The translations under genes and the position numbers were made by a program. This document shows positions 1-4,820 of a DNA stretch of 5,010 bases, piece by piece. The stretch lies in the NCBI GenBank assembly GCA_958454405.1, contig CAUEBO010000110.1, positions 1-5,010 on the forward strand, written 5' to 3'. The first letter of the stretch is position 1. Every line of letters starts with the position of its first letter. The DNA comes from an uncultured Eggerthellaceae bacterium. Its GTDB lineage: Bacteria; Actinomycetota; Coriobacteriia; Coriobacteriales; Eggerthellaceae. Under the pieces are notes generated by a model. It was not told where the DNA came from. It saw only the letters and a program-made list of their open reading frames with translations, and did no database searches.

Positions 1-362
1 TTCTTTCCGCCGATTTGCTTACGAGGACCCTTGCGCGTGCGCGCATTCGTGTGCGTGCGCTGGCCGCGAACGGGCAGGCCGCGACGATGGCGCAGCCCTC
101 GATAGCAACCGATCTCCATGAGGCGCTTGACGTTCTGCGAAACCTCGCGGTGCAGGTCGCCCTCCACCTTGATGTTCGCCTGGATGTAGTCGCGCAGCTT
201 CGTGAGGTCGTCTTCCGTGAGGTCCTTGACGCGGACGTCCGGATCGACGCCGGTATCGGCGAGGATCTTCTTGGAGGTGGTCAGGCCAATGCCGTAGATG
301 TAGGTCAAGCCGACTTCAATGCGCTTATCGCGAGGAAGGTCGACACCAACAAGACGTGCCAT
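1..362 (-). CDS. rpsM: 30S ribosomal protein S13 (uS13), 3' end cut by the window edge
   Basis: Head protein of the small ribosomal subunit; it contacts 16S rRNA, S19, the P-site tRNA and the large subunit through intersubunit bridges. The visible 120 residues begin MARLVGVDLPRDKRIEVGLT, continue with the YIYGIG segment (residues 21-26), and end with the basic tail motif RGLPVRGQRTHTNARTRKG (94-112) that is diagnostic of S13. Bacterial S13 is usually 118-126 residues, so only the last few residues and the stop are missing beyond position 1. The ATG start at 362-360 is preceded by a clear Shine-Dalgarno stretch (AGAGGAGA) in the 22-nt gap after rpmJ, which implies co-transcription with rpmJ. 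In related genomes rpsK, rpsD, rpoA and rplQ normally follow, but they lie outside this window. Identification is certain; nothing about the protein is odd. Confidence 0.97.
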   Translation of the reverse strand, partial: MARLVGVDLPRDKRIEVGLTYIYGIGLTTSKKILADTGVDPDVRVKDLTEDDLTKLRDYIQANIKVEGDLHREVSQNVKRLMEIGCYRGLRHRRGLPVRGQRTHTNARTRKGPRKQIGGK

Positions 363-384
363 AGGTTATATCTCCTCTTTCTTC

Positions 385-498
385 CTAGCCCTGACGCTGC
401 TTATGGCGCGGATTCTCGCAGATAACGAGTACCTTGCCATGGCGCCGGATGATTTTGCACTTGTCGCACATTTTCTTGACCGAAGGACGTACCTTCAT
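385..498 (-). CDS. rpmJ: 50S ribosomal protein L36 (bL36), zinc-binding form
   Basis: Smallest protein of the large ribosomal subunit, stabilising 23S rRNA near the L7/L12 stalk base. The 37-residue product begins MKVRPSVKKMCDKCKIIRR and has the complete zinc ribbon: Cys11, Cys14, Cys27 and His32 (C-x2-C-x12-C-x4-H). It is therefore the zinc-dependent 'C+' paralogue, not the cysteine-free form some bacteria keep for zinc starvation. Length is exactly typical. The ATG at 498-496 follows AAAGGAAG with normal spacing. rpsM starts 22 nt downstream, so the two are one transcriptional unit. The 201-nt gap upstream to infA is much longer than usual for this operon and may contain a separate promoter. 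Too short for many gene finders, but unambiguous. Confidence 0.97.
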   Translation of the reverse strand: MKVRPSVKKMCDKCKIIRRHGKVLVICENPRHKQRQG

Positions 499-586
499 AA
501 TTGCTTCCTTTCGGTTATGCGTTCTCATATCTATCTGCTACGCCCAGCCGCAGGCGAGAATTGTCTTCATACGTGCTCGTACTGTC

Positions 587-605
587 GCGCGCCTTTCCAG
601 CGCGC
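587..605. repeat. GCGCGC inverted repeat in the infA-rpmJ gap
   Basis: Two GCGCGC arms (587-592 and 600-605) are separated by seven bases (593-599), giving a short, very GC-rich potential hairpin in the infA-rpmJ spacer. No U-tract follows on either strand, so it is not an obvious terminator. It could stabilise a processed rpmJ-rpsM transcript end, or be chance in GC-rich spacer DNA. Confidence 0.3.
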
Positions 606-688
606 CGCGCATCCCCGCCGATCCGCCACCGGCGTTCGGCATGCGCCTCTCCACCACAAAATCTGCACAGCGCCTTCACGCGCCATGC

Positions 689-722
689 AAAAACAGCACC
701 TATTTGAATCGATAGGTGATGC
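689..722 (-). terminator. Hairpin plus U-tract across the infA stop codon (terminator or attenuator)
   Basis: On the minus strand the arms CACCTAT (718-712) and ATAGGTG (703-697) are perfectly complementary around an 8-nt loop. After one mismatch, two more pairs and a G-U wobble extend the stem, and a run of five U (693-689) follows almost at once. The 5' arm is the coding sequence for the Thr-Tyr of infA's last residues, and the 3' arm contains the TAG stop. The stem is short and only moderately GC-rich, so partial termination (attenuation between infA and rpmJ) is more likely than complete termination. Confidence 0.5.
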
Positions 723-918
723 GACCACGGTTGAGATCGTACACGGAAAGCTCCACCGTCACTTTGTCGCCCGGGAGGATCTTGATGTAGTGCATGCGCA
801 TCTTGCCGGAAATATGGGCCAATATCTTGTGCCCGTTTTCGAGTTCTACTCTAAACATAGCGTTTGGCAACGCCTCGAGGACCGTCCCCTCGAGTTCGAT
901 GACATCTTCTTTGGTCAA
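700..918 (-). CDS. infA: Translation initiation factor IF-1, TTG start
   Basis: IF-1 is an essential S1/OB-fold protein that occupies the ribosomal A site during initiation and works with IF-2 and IF-3. The 72-residue product starts with (M)TKEDVIELEGTVLEALPNA. It contains the hallmark FRVELENGH (22-30), the HISGKMR core (35-41), the GDKVTVEL strand (50-57) and the YDLNRGRI ending (60-67). Seventy-two residues is the standard length and matches the E. coli protein end to end. A longer in-frame reading from an ATG at 1008 would add a non-homologous 30-residue extension and is rejected. The TTG at 918-916 has AAGGAG (929-924) five bases upstream, exactly where the conserved protein begins. It is the first gene of the translation operon here; two candidate promoters lie upstream and an attenuator-like hairpin overlaps its stop. 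Confidence 0.96.
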   Translation of the reverse strand: MTKEDVIELEGTVLEALPNAMFRVELENGHKILAHISGKMRMHYIKILPGDKVTVELSVYDLNRGRITYRFK

Positions 919-923
919 AAGTG

Positions 924-929
924 CTCCTT
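924..929 (-). promoter_or_regulatory. Shine-Dalgarno site that fixes the infA TTG start
   Basis: AAGGAG on the minus strand sits five bases before the TTG at 918-916. It is what decides the start: the only in-frame ATG upstream, at 1008, lies upstream of the proximal candidate promoter and of the conserved protein. Confidence 0.85.
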
Positions 930-960
930 CAAGCAAATGGTCGTTAAGCAGCAACTGGAA

Positions 961-990
961 ATGATACCAAACTATTGACCGGATGTGCAA
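961..990 (-). promoter_or_regulatory. Proximal infA promoter candidate (extended -10)
   Basis: On the minus strand, -10 TATCAT (966-961, five of six consensus bases) is preceded by TG one base upstream, an extended -10 element. TTGCAC (990-985) lies 18 bases upstream as a weak -35. Transcription would start near 954 and give a leader of about 35 nt before the infA TTG, a normal length. Position and the extended -10 make this plausible; it rests on motif reading only. Confidence 0.5.
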
Positions 991-1187
991 GAGAAAAAAC
1001 GAGCGCACCGCACCAACAAACCTGCTGGTTCGAAACGTGCCTGCATGTCAGGCGTGCGGTCTCATGCCGCGCAGTCCTCGTCACAGAAACGGGACCGCCA
1101 GGTTTTCGCGCTCAGCGCAGCCGCCTTGTCGGCTTCGACGTATCCGCGCGCTCGCCAAGCGGCGCGCAGCAGTCTCGCGATGAACCC

Positions 1188-1215
1188 ATTCTAAGCGTTT
1201 TGGCCCTGGGGTCAA
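1188..1215 (-). promoter_or_regulatory. Distal infA promoter candidate, near-consensus sigma-70
   Basis: On the minus strand TTGACC (1215-1210, five of six) and TAGAAT (1193-1188, five of six) are separated by 16 bases. This is the best consensus match in the window. It lies just downstream of the reductase terminator and points toward infA. Initiation near 1181 would give a leader of about 260 nt with no evident gene, so it would drive either infA with a long leader or a short untranslated RNA. Confidence 0.5.
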
Positions 1216-1281
1216 GCAACATTTTCGAATCGCCGCCTTCGGCGCCCCGCCAATGGGGGGAAGATGAACGGCGGCGCCCGC

Positions 1282-1313
1282 AAAAAGGACGGCACCGCAC
1301 AGCGGCGCCGTCC
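1282..1313 (-). terminator. Strong intrinsic terminator of the reductase gene
   Basis: The arms at 1313-1302 and 1298-1287 (minus-strand order) form a 12-bp, almost entirely G-C stem with a single G-T wobble and a three-base loop (TGT). Five U (1286-1282) follow directly. It lies 45 bases after the reductase stop codon and insulates that gene from the infA operon read in the same direction. This is a textbook Rho-independent terminator. Confidence 0.88.
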
Positions 1314-1358
1314 TCGGCTCAGGGCGGATCAGAGCAAGCTTCACGGCTGGAGGGACCG

Positions 1359-3035
1359 TTATGCGTACAGCTCTTCCACATCCTGCATGCCCGCCGCATA
1401 CGCTCCGCCGATGCGGCCGAACGTAATGCAGCGCCCATGGCTATGCCCGGGGAATATGGTGGGATAATCTTGCGCGAACAAGTCTCCCCCCGCATTGCCC
1501 ACGGCGTACAGCCCCTCAATGGGCGTCACCTGATCGGCTGCGATCACCTGCATCTTCTCGTTGATAGATAGGCCGCAGGGGATGCAGAGCAGCCCCGTCA
1601 TCATATGGCTCGCGTAAAACGGGGGCTCGTCGATGGGAAACAGCAGCTCCTTCCGCTTGCCGAAGTCGTTGTCCTCGCCCGCCGCGACGATGGCGTTGTA
1701 CCGGTCCACGGTTTCCTGGAGCGTCTGCGCGTCCACGCCCATGCCCTCGGCAAGCTCCTCGATGGTGTCGGCCTTCACCACGCTCCCGCTTTCCACCAGG
1801 CGCTCGATGTAGGACGCTTCGTACTCGCGATCGAACGGCGCGCCCCACTCGCGGAACACCTGGTCCCACATCAAGCCGCCGCCGTACGGCAGGCTGGCCA
1901 CGACGTCGTCGATCCAGCCGGAGTCGAACAGGCACCAGGCCGTCTGCTCGGGCTGCATCATGATGGAGGTCGAGCAGCCGATGGCGGAAATATCTTCGTT
2001 CTCGTAGCGTTTCGCGTTCTTGTTCACGCGCAAAAAGCAGTACACCGGACCGCCGACCTGCGGGTGGATCATGGCGCCGTGGTGGCCCATCTGCATGCCG
2101 GCACCGGCCTTCAGCCCCATGATGTGGCCGTCTCCGGTATTCCCGTTCGCTGGCGTGTAGATGTTGGCATGCACGCGCTGTGCCCATGGCAGGTACGCTT
2201 TCACCATCTCCTCGTTGGACCCGTAGTCGCCCGTAGCCAGGATGACGTTGCCCGTGTACTTGGTGTATGAACCCTCCTCGCCTGCGATCACACCGGTTAC
2301 GGTATAGTCGCCGTCCTTCACCAACTGCACGCCCGGGGTGTTGTACACGTACTCGATGCCAAGCTCCTCGCCCTTCGCCATAAGGCAGTCGGCGATATCC
2401 TCGTTGAAGCCGAAGTTCGCGGACTTCGGGCCGCCCGAGAAGATATGGGTCACGCCGGGATTCTCGTAGTAGTCCTCGCCCTTGTAGCAGGCATCCCACA
2501 TGGTGAGGTACATCTCAGGATAATGCTCTTTGCAAATATCGAAGCACCAATCCACGGCGCGGCCGCTGTGGTTCATGAACAGCCAGAGCAGTTCCTCTTT
2601 GAGGCGCTTGCCGTCCCAGCGCACGATGTCGCGCGCGGACTTGTACTTGTCGATGACGATCCCGGCTTCTCGCTGCGCGCTCGTGTCGACGCCTGCGATG
2701 TGCATGCCGCGCACATTACGCTGTCCGGTCTTCTCGAGCACCACCACGTTGGCACCGCGCTCCGCCGCCGAGATGGCGGCGCACATGCCCGACATGCCGC
2801 ATCCTACCACAACGACGTCATAGGACTTCTCTTCTGCAACGTCGGTGATCGGATCCTCGGGCAGCTCCCAGCTCCAAACCGCCTCCTGGGCGACCCCCTG
2901 ACCGCCTGCGCCGTCGGACGACGCGCCGGATGGTGCGGTTTCCACAGGCGAGCATCCAGCCAGCGCGCCCGCACCGGCAGCGAGGGCTCCCGAGGCCAAG
3001 GCTCCTTTCAGAAACGTACGGCGTGTGAGTTCCAT
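1359..3035 (-). CDS. Tat-exported FAD-dependent reductase (fumarate reductase flavoprotein-like), probable lipoprotein, substrate unknown
   Basis: A 558-residue member of the FAD_binding_2 / fumarate reductase flavoprotein family, expected outside the cytoplasmic membrane. Residues 4-10 (TRRTFLK) are a twin-arginine motif, followed by an Ala/Gly-rich hydrophobic stretch (11-27) and the lipobox LAGC with Cys28 as the lipidation site. Residues 72-102 are the Rossmann FAD site (VVVVGCGMSG, ending at Glu101). GNTGDG (298-303), VNKNAKRYENE (337-347) and the C-terminal LYAVGNAGG (509-517) to FGRIGG (539-544) complete the FAD framework. No FMN_bind domain and no CxxCH haem site are present, so electrons must come from a separate carrier. 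Compared with Shewanella FccA (from memory), the proton-donor arginine R402 aligns with Ala351. The HHTMGG substrate loop aligns with a Cys484-x-x-Cys487-Gly stretch, and the segment after His324-Pro325 is about ten residues shorter. Fumarate is therefore an unlikely substrate. The ATG at 3035 follows AAAGGAGGAGG; upstream extension by 42 residues would bury the signal peptide. Divergent from the LuxR regulator, its likely activator. Confidence 0.9.
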   Translation of the reverse strand: MELTRRTFLKGALASGALAAGAGALAGCSPVETAPSGASSDGAGGQGVAQEAVWSWELPEDPITDVAEEKSYDVVVVGCGMSGMCAAISAAERGANVVVLEKTGQRNVRGMHIAGVDTSAQREAGIVIDKYKSARDIVRWDGKRLKEELLWLFMNHSGRAVDWCFDICKEHYPEMYLTMWDACYKGEDYYENPGVTHIFSGGPKSANFGFNEDIADCLMAKGEELGIEYVYNTPGVQLVKDGDYTVTGVIAGEEGSYTKYTGNVILATGDYGSNEEMVKAYLPWAQRVHANIYTPANGNTGDGHIMGLKAGAGMQMGHHGAMIHPQVGGPVYCFLRVNKNAKRYENEDISAIGCSTSIMMQPEQTAWCLFDSGWIDDVVASLPYGGGLMWDQVFREWGAPFDREYEASYIERLVESGSVVKADTIEELAEGMGVDAQTLQETVDRYNAIVAAGEDNDFGKRKELLFPIDEPPFYASHMMTGLLCIPCGLSINEKMQVIAADQVTPIEGLYAVGNAGGDLFAQDYPTIFPGHSHGRCITFGRIGGAYAAGMQDVEELYA

Positions 3036-3057
3036 GATCCCTCCTCCTTTCAAGACA

Positions 3058-3090
3058 CCCTTCCATGCGTCCCCTTGCATGGATAAAGGG
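3058..3090 (-). promoter_or_regulatory. Hairpin in the reductase 5' leader
   Basis: Minus-strand arms TCCATGC (3083-3077) and GCATGGA (3068-3062) are a perfect 7-bp inverted repeat around an 8-base loop. After a 3-base bulge (TTA) the outer arms CCCT (3090-3087) and AGGG (3061-3058) add four pairs. It ends about ten bases before the reductase Shine-Dalgarno sequence, so it could modulate translation or mRNA stability. Alternatively it is a DNA dyad for a regulator. The sequence shows the structure; the role is inference. Confidence 0.5.
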
Positions 3091-3127
3091 CTCGGGCTTC
3101 GCCTTCCCTGTGCGATGCCCGGTTTCG

Positions 3128-3156
3128 ACGATACATCGGTAGAACCCGAGCGTCTT
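3128..3156 (-). promoter_or_regulatory. Candidate activator-dependent promoter of the reductase
   Basis: Minus-strand TATCGT (3133-3128) and AAGACG (3156-3151) are spaced 17 bases apart, with four and three of six consensus bases. This weak promoter abuts the first 19-bp repeat. With a start near 3121 the dyad of that repeat would be centred about 43 bases upstream, the place where LuxR-type activators bind at class II promoters. A 10-bp near-palindrome CGAT-AC-ATCG (3129-3138) overlaps the -10. The predicted leader is about 86 nt. Confidence 0.35.
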
Positions 3157-3199
3157 CCCATAGCGCATGTGGTTTCCCTCTCCCATAGCGTATGTGGTT
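3156..3199. repeat. Two 19-bp direct repeats, each with a dyad: probable operators of the LuxR regulator
   Basis: TCCCATAGCGCATGTGGTT (3156-3174) and TCCCATAGCGTATGTGGTT (3181-3199) differ at one base and repeat with a 25-bp period. The second contains the perfect dyad CATA-GCG-TATG (3184-3194); in the first (3159-3169) one arm base differs. They occupy the divergent region between reductase and regulator, just upstream of the candidate reductase -35. Paired dyads of this size fit two dimers of a LuxR/NarL-type DNA-binding domain. The repeat is seen directly; operator function is inferred from position and symmetry. Confidence 0.65.
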
Positions 3200-3206
3200 C
3201 TTCGTC

Positions 3207-3224
3207 GCGCGCCGAAACGCGCGC
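3207..3224. repeat. GCGCGC inverted repeat upstream of the regulator promoter
   Basis: GCGCGC at 3207-3212 and again at 3219-3224, separated by CGAAAC, forms a short GC-rich hairpin or dyad. It lies between the operator repeats and the candidate regulator -35. It may be a regulatory site or simply low-complexity GC-rich spacer. Confidence 0.25.
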
Positions 3225-3232
3225 CCTGGCGC

Positions 3233-3261
3233 TTCGGGCACCCTCCGGCTTGCTCTACAAT
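3233..3261 (+). promoter_or_regulatory. Candidate promoter of the LuxR regulator
   Basis: TACAAT (3256-3261, five of six -10 bases) has TTCGGG (3233-3238) 17 bases upstream, a poor -35. Transcription would begin near 3268, about 25 bases before the Shine-Dalgarno stretch at 3291. The weak -35 and the repeats upstream suggest low basal or regulated expression. Confidence 0.45.
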
Positions 3262-3290
3262 AACAACATGCGAAGGGACGCTCGCAACCA

Positions 3291-3300
3291 GGGGAAGGAA
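3291..3300 (+). promoter_or_regulatory. Shine-Dalgarno stretch that conflicts with the TTG start of the regulator
   Basis: GGGGAAGGAA is the only purine-rich ribosome-binding-like stretch ahead of the regulator. It lies 32 bases before the TTG at 3333 (too far) but exactly eight bases before an in-frame ATC at 3309. It sits directly against a GTG at 3301 that is in the wrong frame. It is therefore the main evidence on where translation really starts. Confidence 0.5.
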
Positions 3301-3332
3301 GTGCGCCCATCTACAGTGCGCGGCATATCGTC

Positions 3333-4820
3333 TTGGCCGTTGGCTTCACCTGCCAGCTTCTGCTCGTCACGTTCACGGTTTGGTCCGGTAGCGCAGAGGC
3401 GCTTGTTCCGGCCCATATGGACTGGCTGTCCCCTGCAACCACCCGGCTCCGCTCATGCAGCTTCTTCATCACGTTCTTCGCAGGGGCGTTCGCTGCCTAT
3501 CGGCGCCCCCAGCTGTTCGGCGCCCGTCTTGCCGCCTGCACGGCGGCCGTCCTCATCATGGGCGTGCTCTGCCAGCTCGCATTCCGCGCAGCTCCCTTCG
3601 CATCGCTCGCTTTGCTGGCAAGCGTTCTGATGGGCATGGGGACGGCGGTGTTCTTCCTTCTTTGGGAAAACCTGTTCGCACGCGAGCGCCTGGCTTTCGT
3701 GGGACTATGTCTGGGGTTTGCCATGTGCGTCTCGGGCGCTTTGTACGCGCTGCTGTTCGTGATTCCCGGACGGGATGCCACCTTGCTTGCGCTGGCCGTC
3801 CTTACGACAGCGTTACTCCTGCATTCCTACCGCGAACCGGTCGACGAGTCTTGGCATCCCCGCCCTGCCGTCGAACCGCGTCGGTTGTTTGCGGATATTT
3901 GGCCGACCCTGCTGTGCGCGGCGGCTATCTACTTCGTCTCCGCCGCAACCCGCGCAGCAACCCTGGGAGAGCTTGTGGACAACGAGCTCTTCGACGCGGT
4001 TTCCATGATGTCCATGGTGCTTTCAGGCTTGCTCCTGATGCTGTTCTGGGGGCTGTTGCACTCGAGAATAGACCTCGAGAAAGTTTACCAAGCGGTGTTC
4101 CCGATCGTCGCCACCGGCTTTTTGGTTCTGCCCTTTCTCGGGGAAGCCTTTCATGTCGGCTTCGTCGCGCTGACGTTCCTGGTCGCTTCGATAATCGCTT
4201 CGCTCATCATGCTGACGAGCATCCAGGTCAGCCGAAGAAGCGGGCTTGCCCCGACGTTCATCTACGGGGTTCTGAGCGGATCGTGCTACTGCGCATCGTT
4301 TGTCGGCAGCCTCGCAGGTGACGGCGTCCGCCTGATGGATGACTTCGGATTCGCCCAGATGCTCATCGTGTCTTTCGTCTGCCTCTACATCCTCTCCATG
4401 GCCCTACTCGCTTTGAAGAAGCGCGGCGCCAAGGCGGCCGGGGCCGATGCGAGCCCCGGGGCCGTCGATACGATCCCGCGTTCCGGACGTGCGTCCACGG
4501 CCGACGGCTCCGGCCCGCACTCGACCGAGGCCTCACTCGAAGGCACGGATGAAGGCGACTCACTTGACATGTTCGACCGAGCTTGCAACAGCCTTGCACA
4601 GGATTGCGGCCTTTCGAGAAGGGAGAGCGAGATCATGCACCTGCTGGCGCGCGGGCGCGATCTGCCCACCATCAGCAAAACGCTCTTCATATCGCGCAGC
4701 ACCGTGCAGACGCACAGCAAGAGCCTCTATCGCAAACTCGACATTCACTCAAAACAGGAATTGATCGACCTCGTTGAAACCACTGCGCATGATTTGCAGG
4801 TTGACACTGATACGCGCTGA
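3333..4820 (+). CDS. Membrane-spanning LuxR-family transcriptional regulator (about 12 helices plus C-terminal HTH)
   Basis: A one-component membrane sensor-regulator of 495 residues counted from the TTG. The first 362 residues are strongly hydrophobic, with about twelve predicted membrane helices (roughly 2-18, 42-57, 64-82, 88-112, 119-144, 148-164, 188-206, 222-243, 252-270, 273-297, 306-328, 341-361), a layout resembling MFS transporters. A polar, Gly/Ser/Asp-rich linker (363-415) leads to a LuxR-type helix-turn-helix at about 425-482 (LSRRESEIMHLLARG, then ISRSTVQTHSKSLYRKL). The family is abundant in Eggerthellaceae, next to reductase genes. Some members have been shown in Eggerthella lenta to control small-molecule-inducible metabolic genes. 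By position this one should sense a ligand in or at the membrane and activate the divergent reductase. The start is doubtful: no ATG or GTG is in frame back to the stop at 3261, and the TTG lacks a Shine-Dalgarno sequence. An ATC start at 3309 would add eight residues and a fuller first helix. Confidence 0.88.
   Translation: MAVGFTCQLLLVTFTVWSGSAEALVPAHMDWLSPATTRLRSCSFFITFFAGAFAAYRRPQLFGARLAACTAAVLIMGVLCQLAFRAAPFASLALLASVLMGMGTAVFFLLWENLFARERLAFVGLCLGFAMCVSGALYALLFVIPGRDATLLALAVLTTALLLHSYREPVDESWHPRPAVEPRRLFADIWPTLLCAAAIYFVSAATRAATLGELVDNELFDAVSMMSMVLSGLLLMLFWGLLHSRIDLEKVYQAVFPIVATGFLVLPFLGEAFHVGFVALTFLVASIIASLIMLTSIQVSRRSGLAPTFIYGVLSGSCYCASFVGSLAGDGVRLMDDFGFAQMLIVSFVCLYILSMALLALKKRGAKAAGADASPGAVDTIPRSGRASTADGSGPHSTEASLEGTDEGDSLDMFDRACNSLAQDCGLSRRESEIMHLLARGRDLPTISKTLFISRSTVQTHSKSLYRKLDIHSKQELIDLVETTAHDLQVDTDTR

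Larger units (their letters stand above)
919..1281 (-). other. Non-coding leader and promoter region upstream of infA
   Basis: No convincing gene lies in these 363 bases on either strand: the open frames have no plausible ribosome-binding site, domain or codon pattern. The region holds two candidate minus-strand promoters (annotated separately) and small hairpins. One hairpin has arms ACCAGCA and TGTTGGT (1029-1023 and 1018-1012, one G-U pair) with a GGTT loop. A tiny GCG-CGC hairpin (1011-1003) and six U (999-994) follow. Another hairpin has arms GCCTG and CAGGC (1039-1043 and 1049-1053). The first set could act as a weak attenuator for transcripts starting at the distal promoter; this is inference. 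Confidence 0.5.

Noticed and set aside
567..686. 39-codon minus-strand open frame (ATG at 686) in the infA-rpmJ spacer
   Set aside because: No ribosome-binding site and no similarity to a known ribosomal or leader peptide; it starts next to the U-tract of the terminator-like hairpin.
919..1008. 30-residue N-terminal extension of infA to an ATG at 1008
   Set aside because: It would exceed the standard 72 residues, has no homology, and lies upstream of the proximal promoter and outside the Shine-Dalgarno-defined start.
1026..1045. GGTTCGAA, resembling a tRNA T-loop
   Set aside because: No acceptor, D or anticodon stems can be folded around it on either strand.
975..1571. Open frame of 198 codons on the plus strand crossing the infA spacer and the reductase 3' end
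   Set aside because: It runs through the terminator and antisense to the reductase, has no ribosome-binding site, and its product looks like random GC-rich translation.
1605..2270. Long plus-strand frame antisense to the reductase (also one at 2445-3086)
   Set aside because: Both are complementary-strand shadows of a clearly coding gene; the products have no recognisable domain.
1516..2499. 327-codon minus-strand frame overlapping the reductase
   Set aside because: Arg-rich out-of-frame translation of the reductase itself, as expected for GC-rich coding DNA.
3036..3161. 42-residue N-terminal extension of the reductase
   Set aside because: It would bury the twin-arginine signal inside the protein and ignore the strong Shine-Dalgarno sequence before the ATG at 3035.
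3455..4321. 288-codon plus-strand frame within the regulator
   Set aside because: Arg/Pro-rich +1-frame shadow; the membrane helices and HTH are in the other frame.
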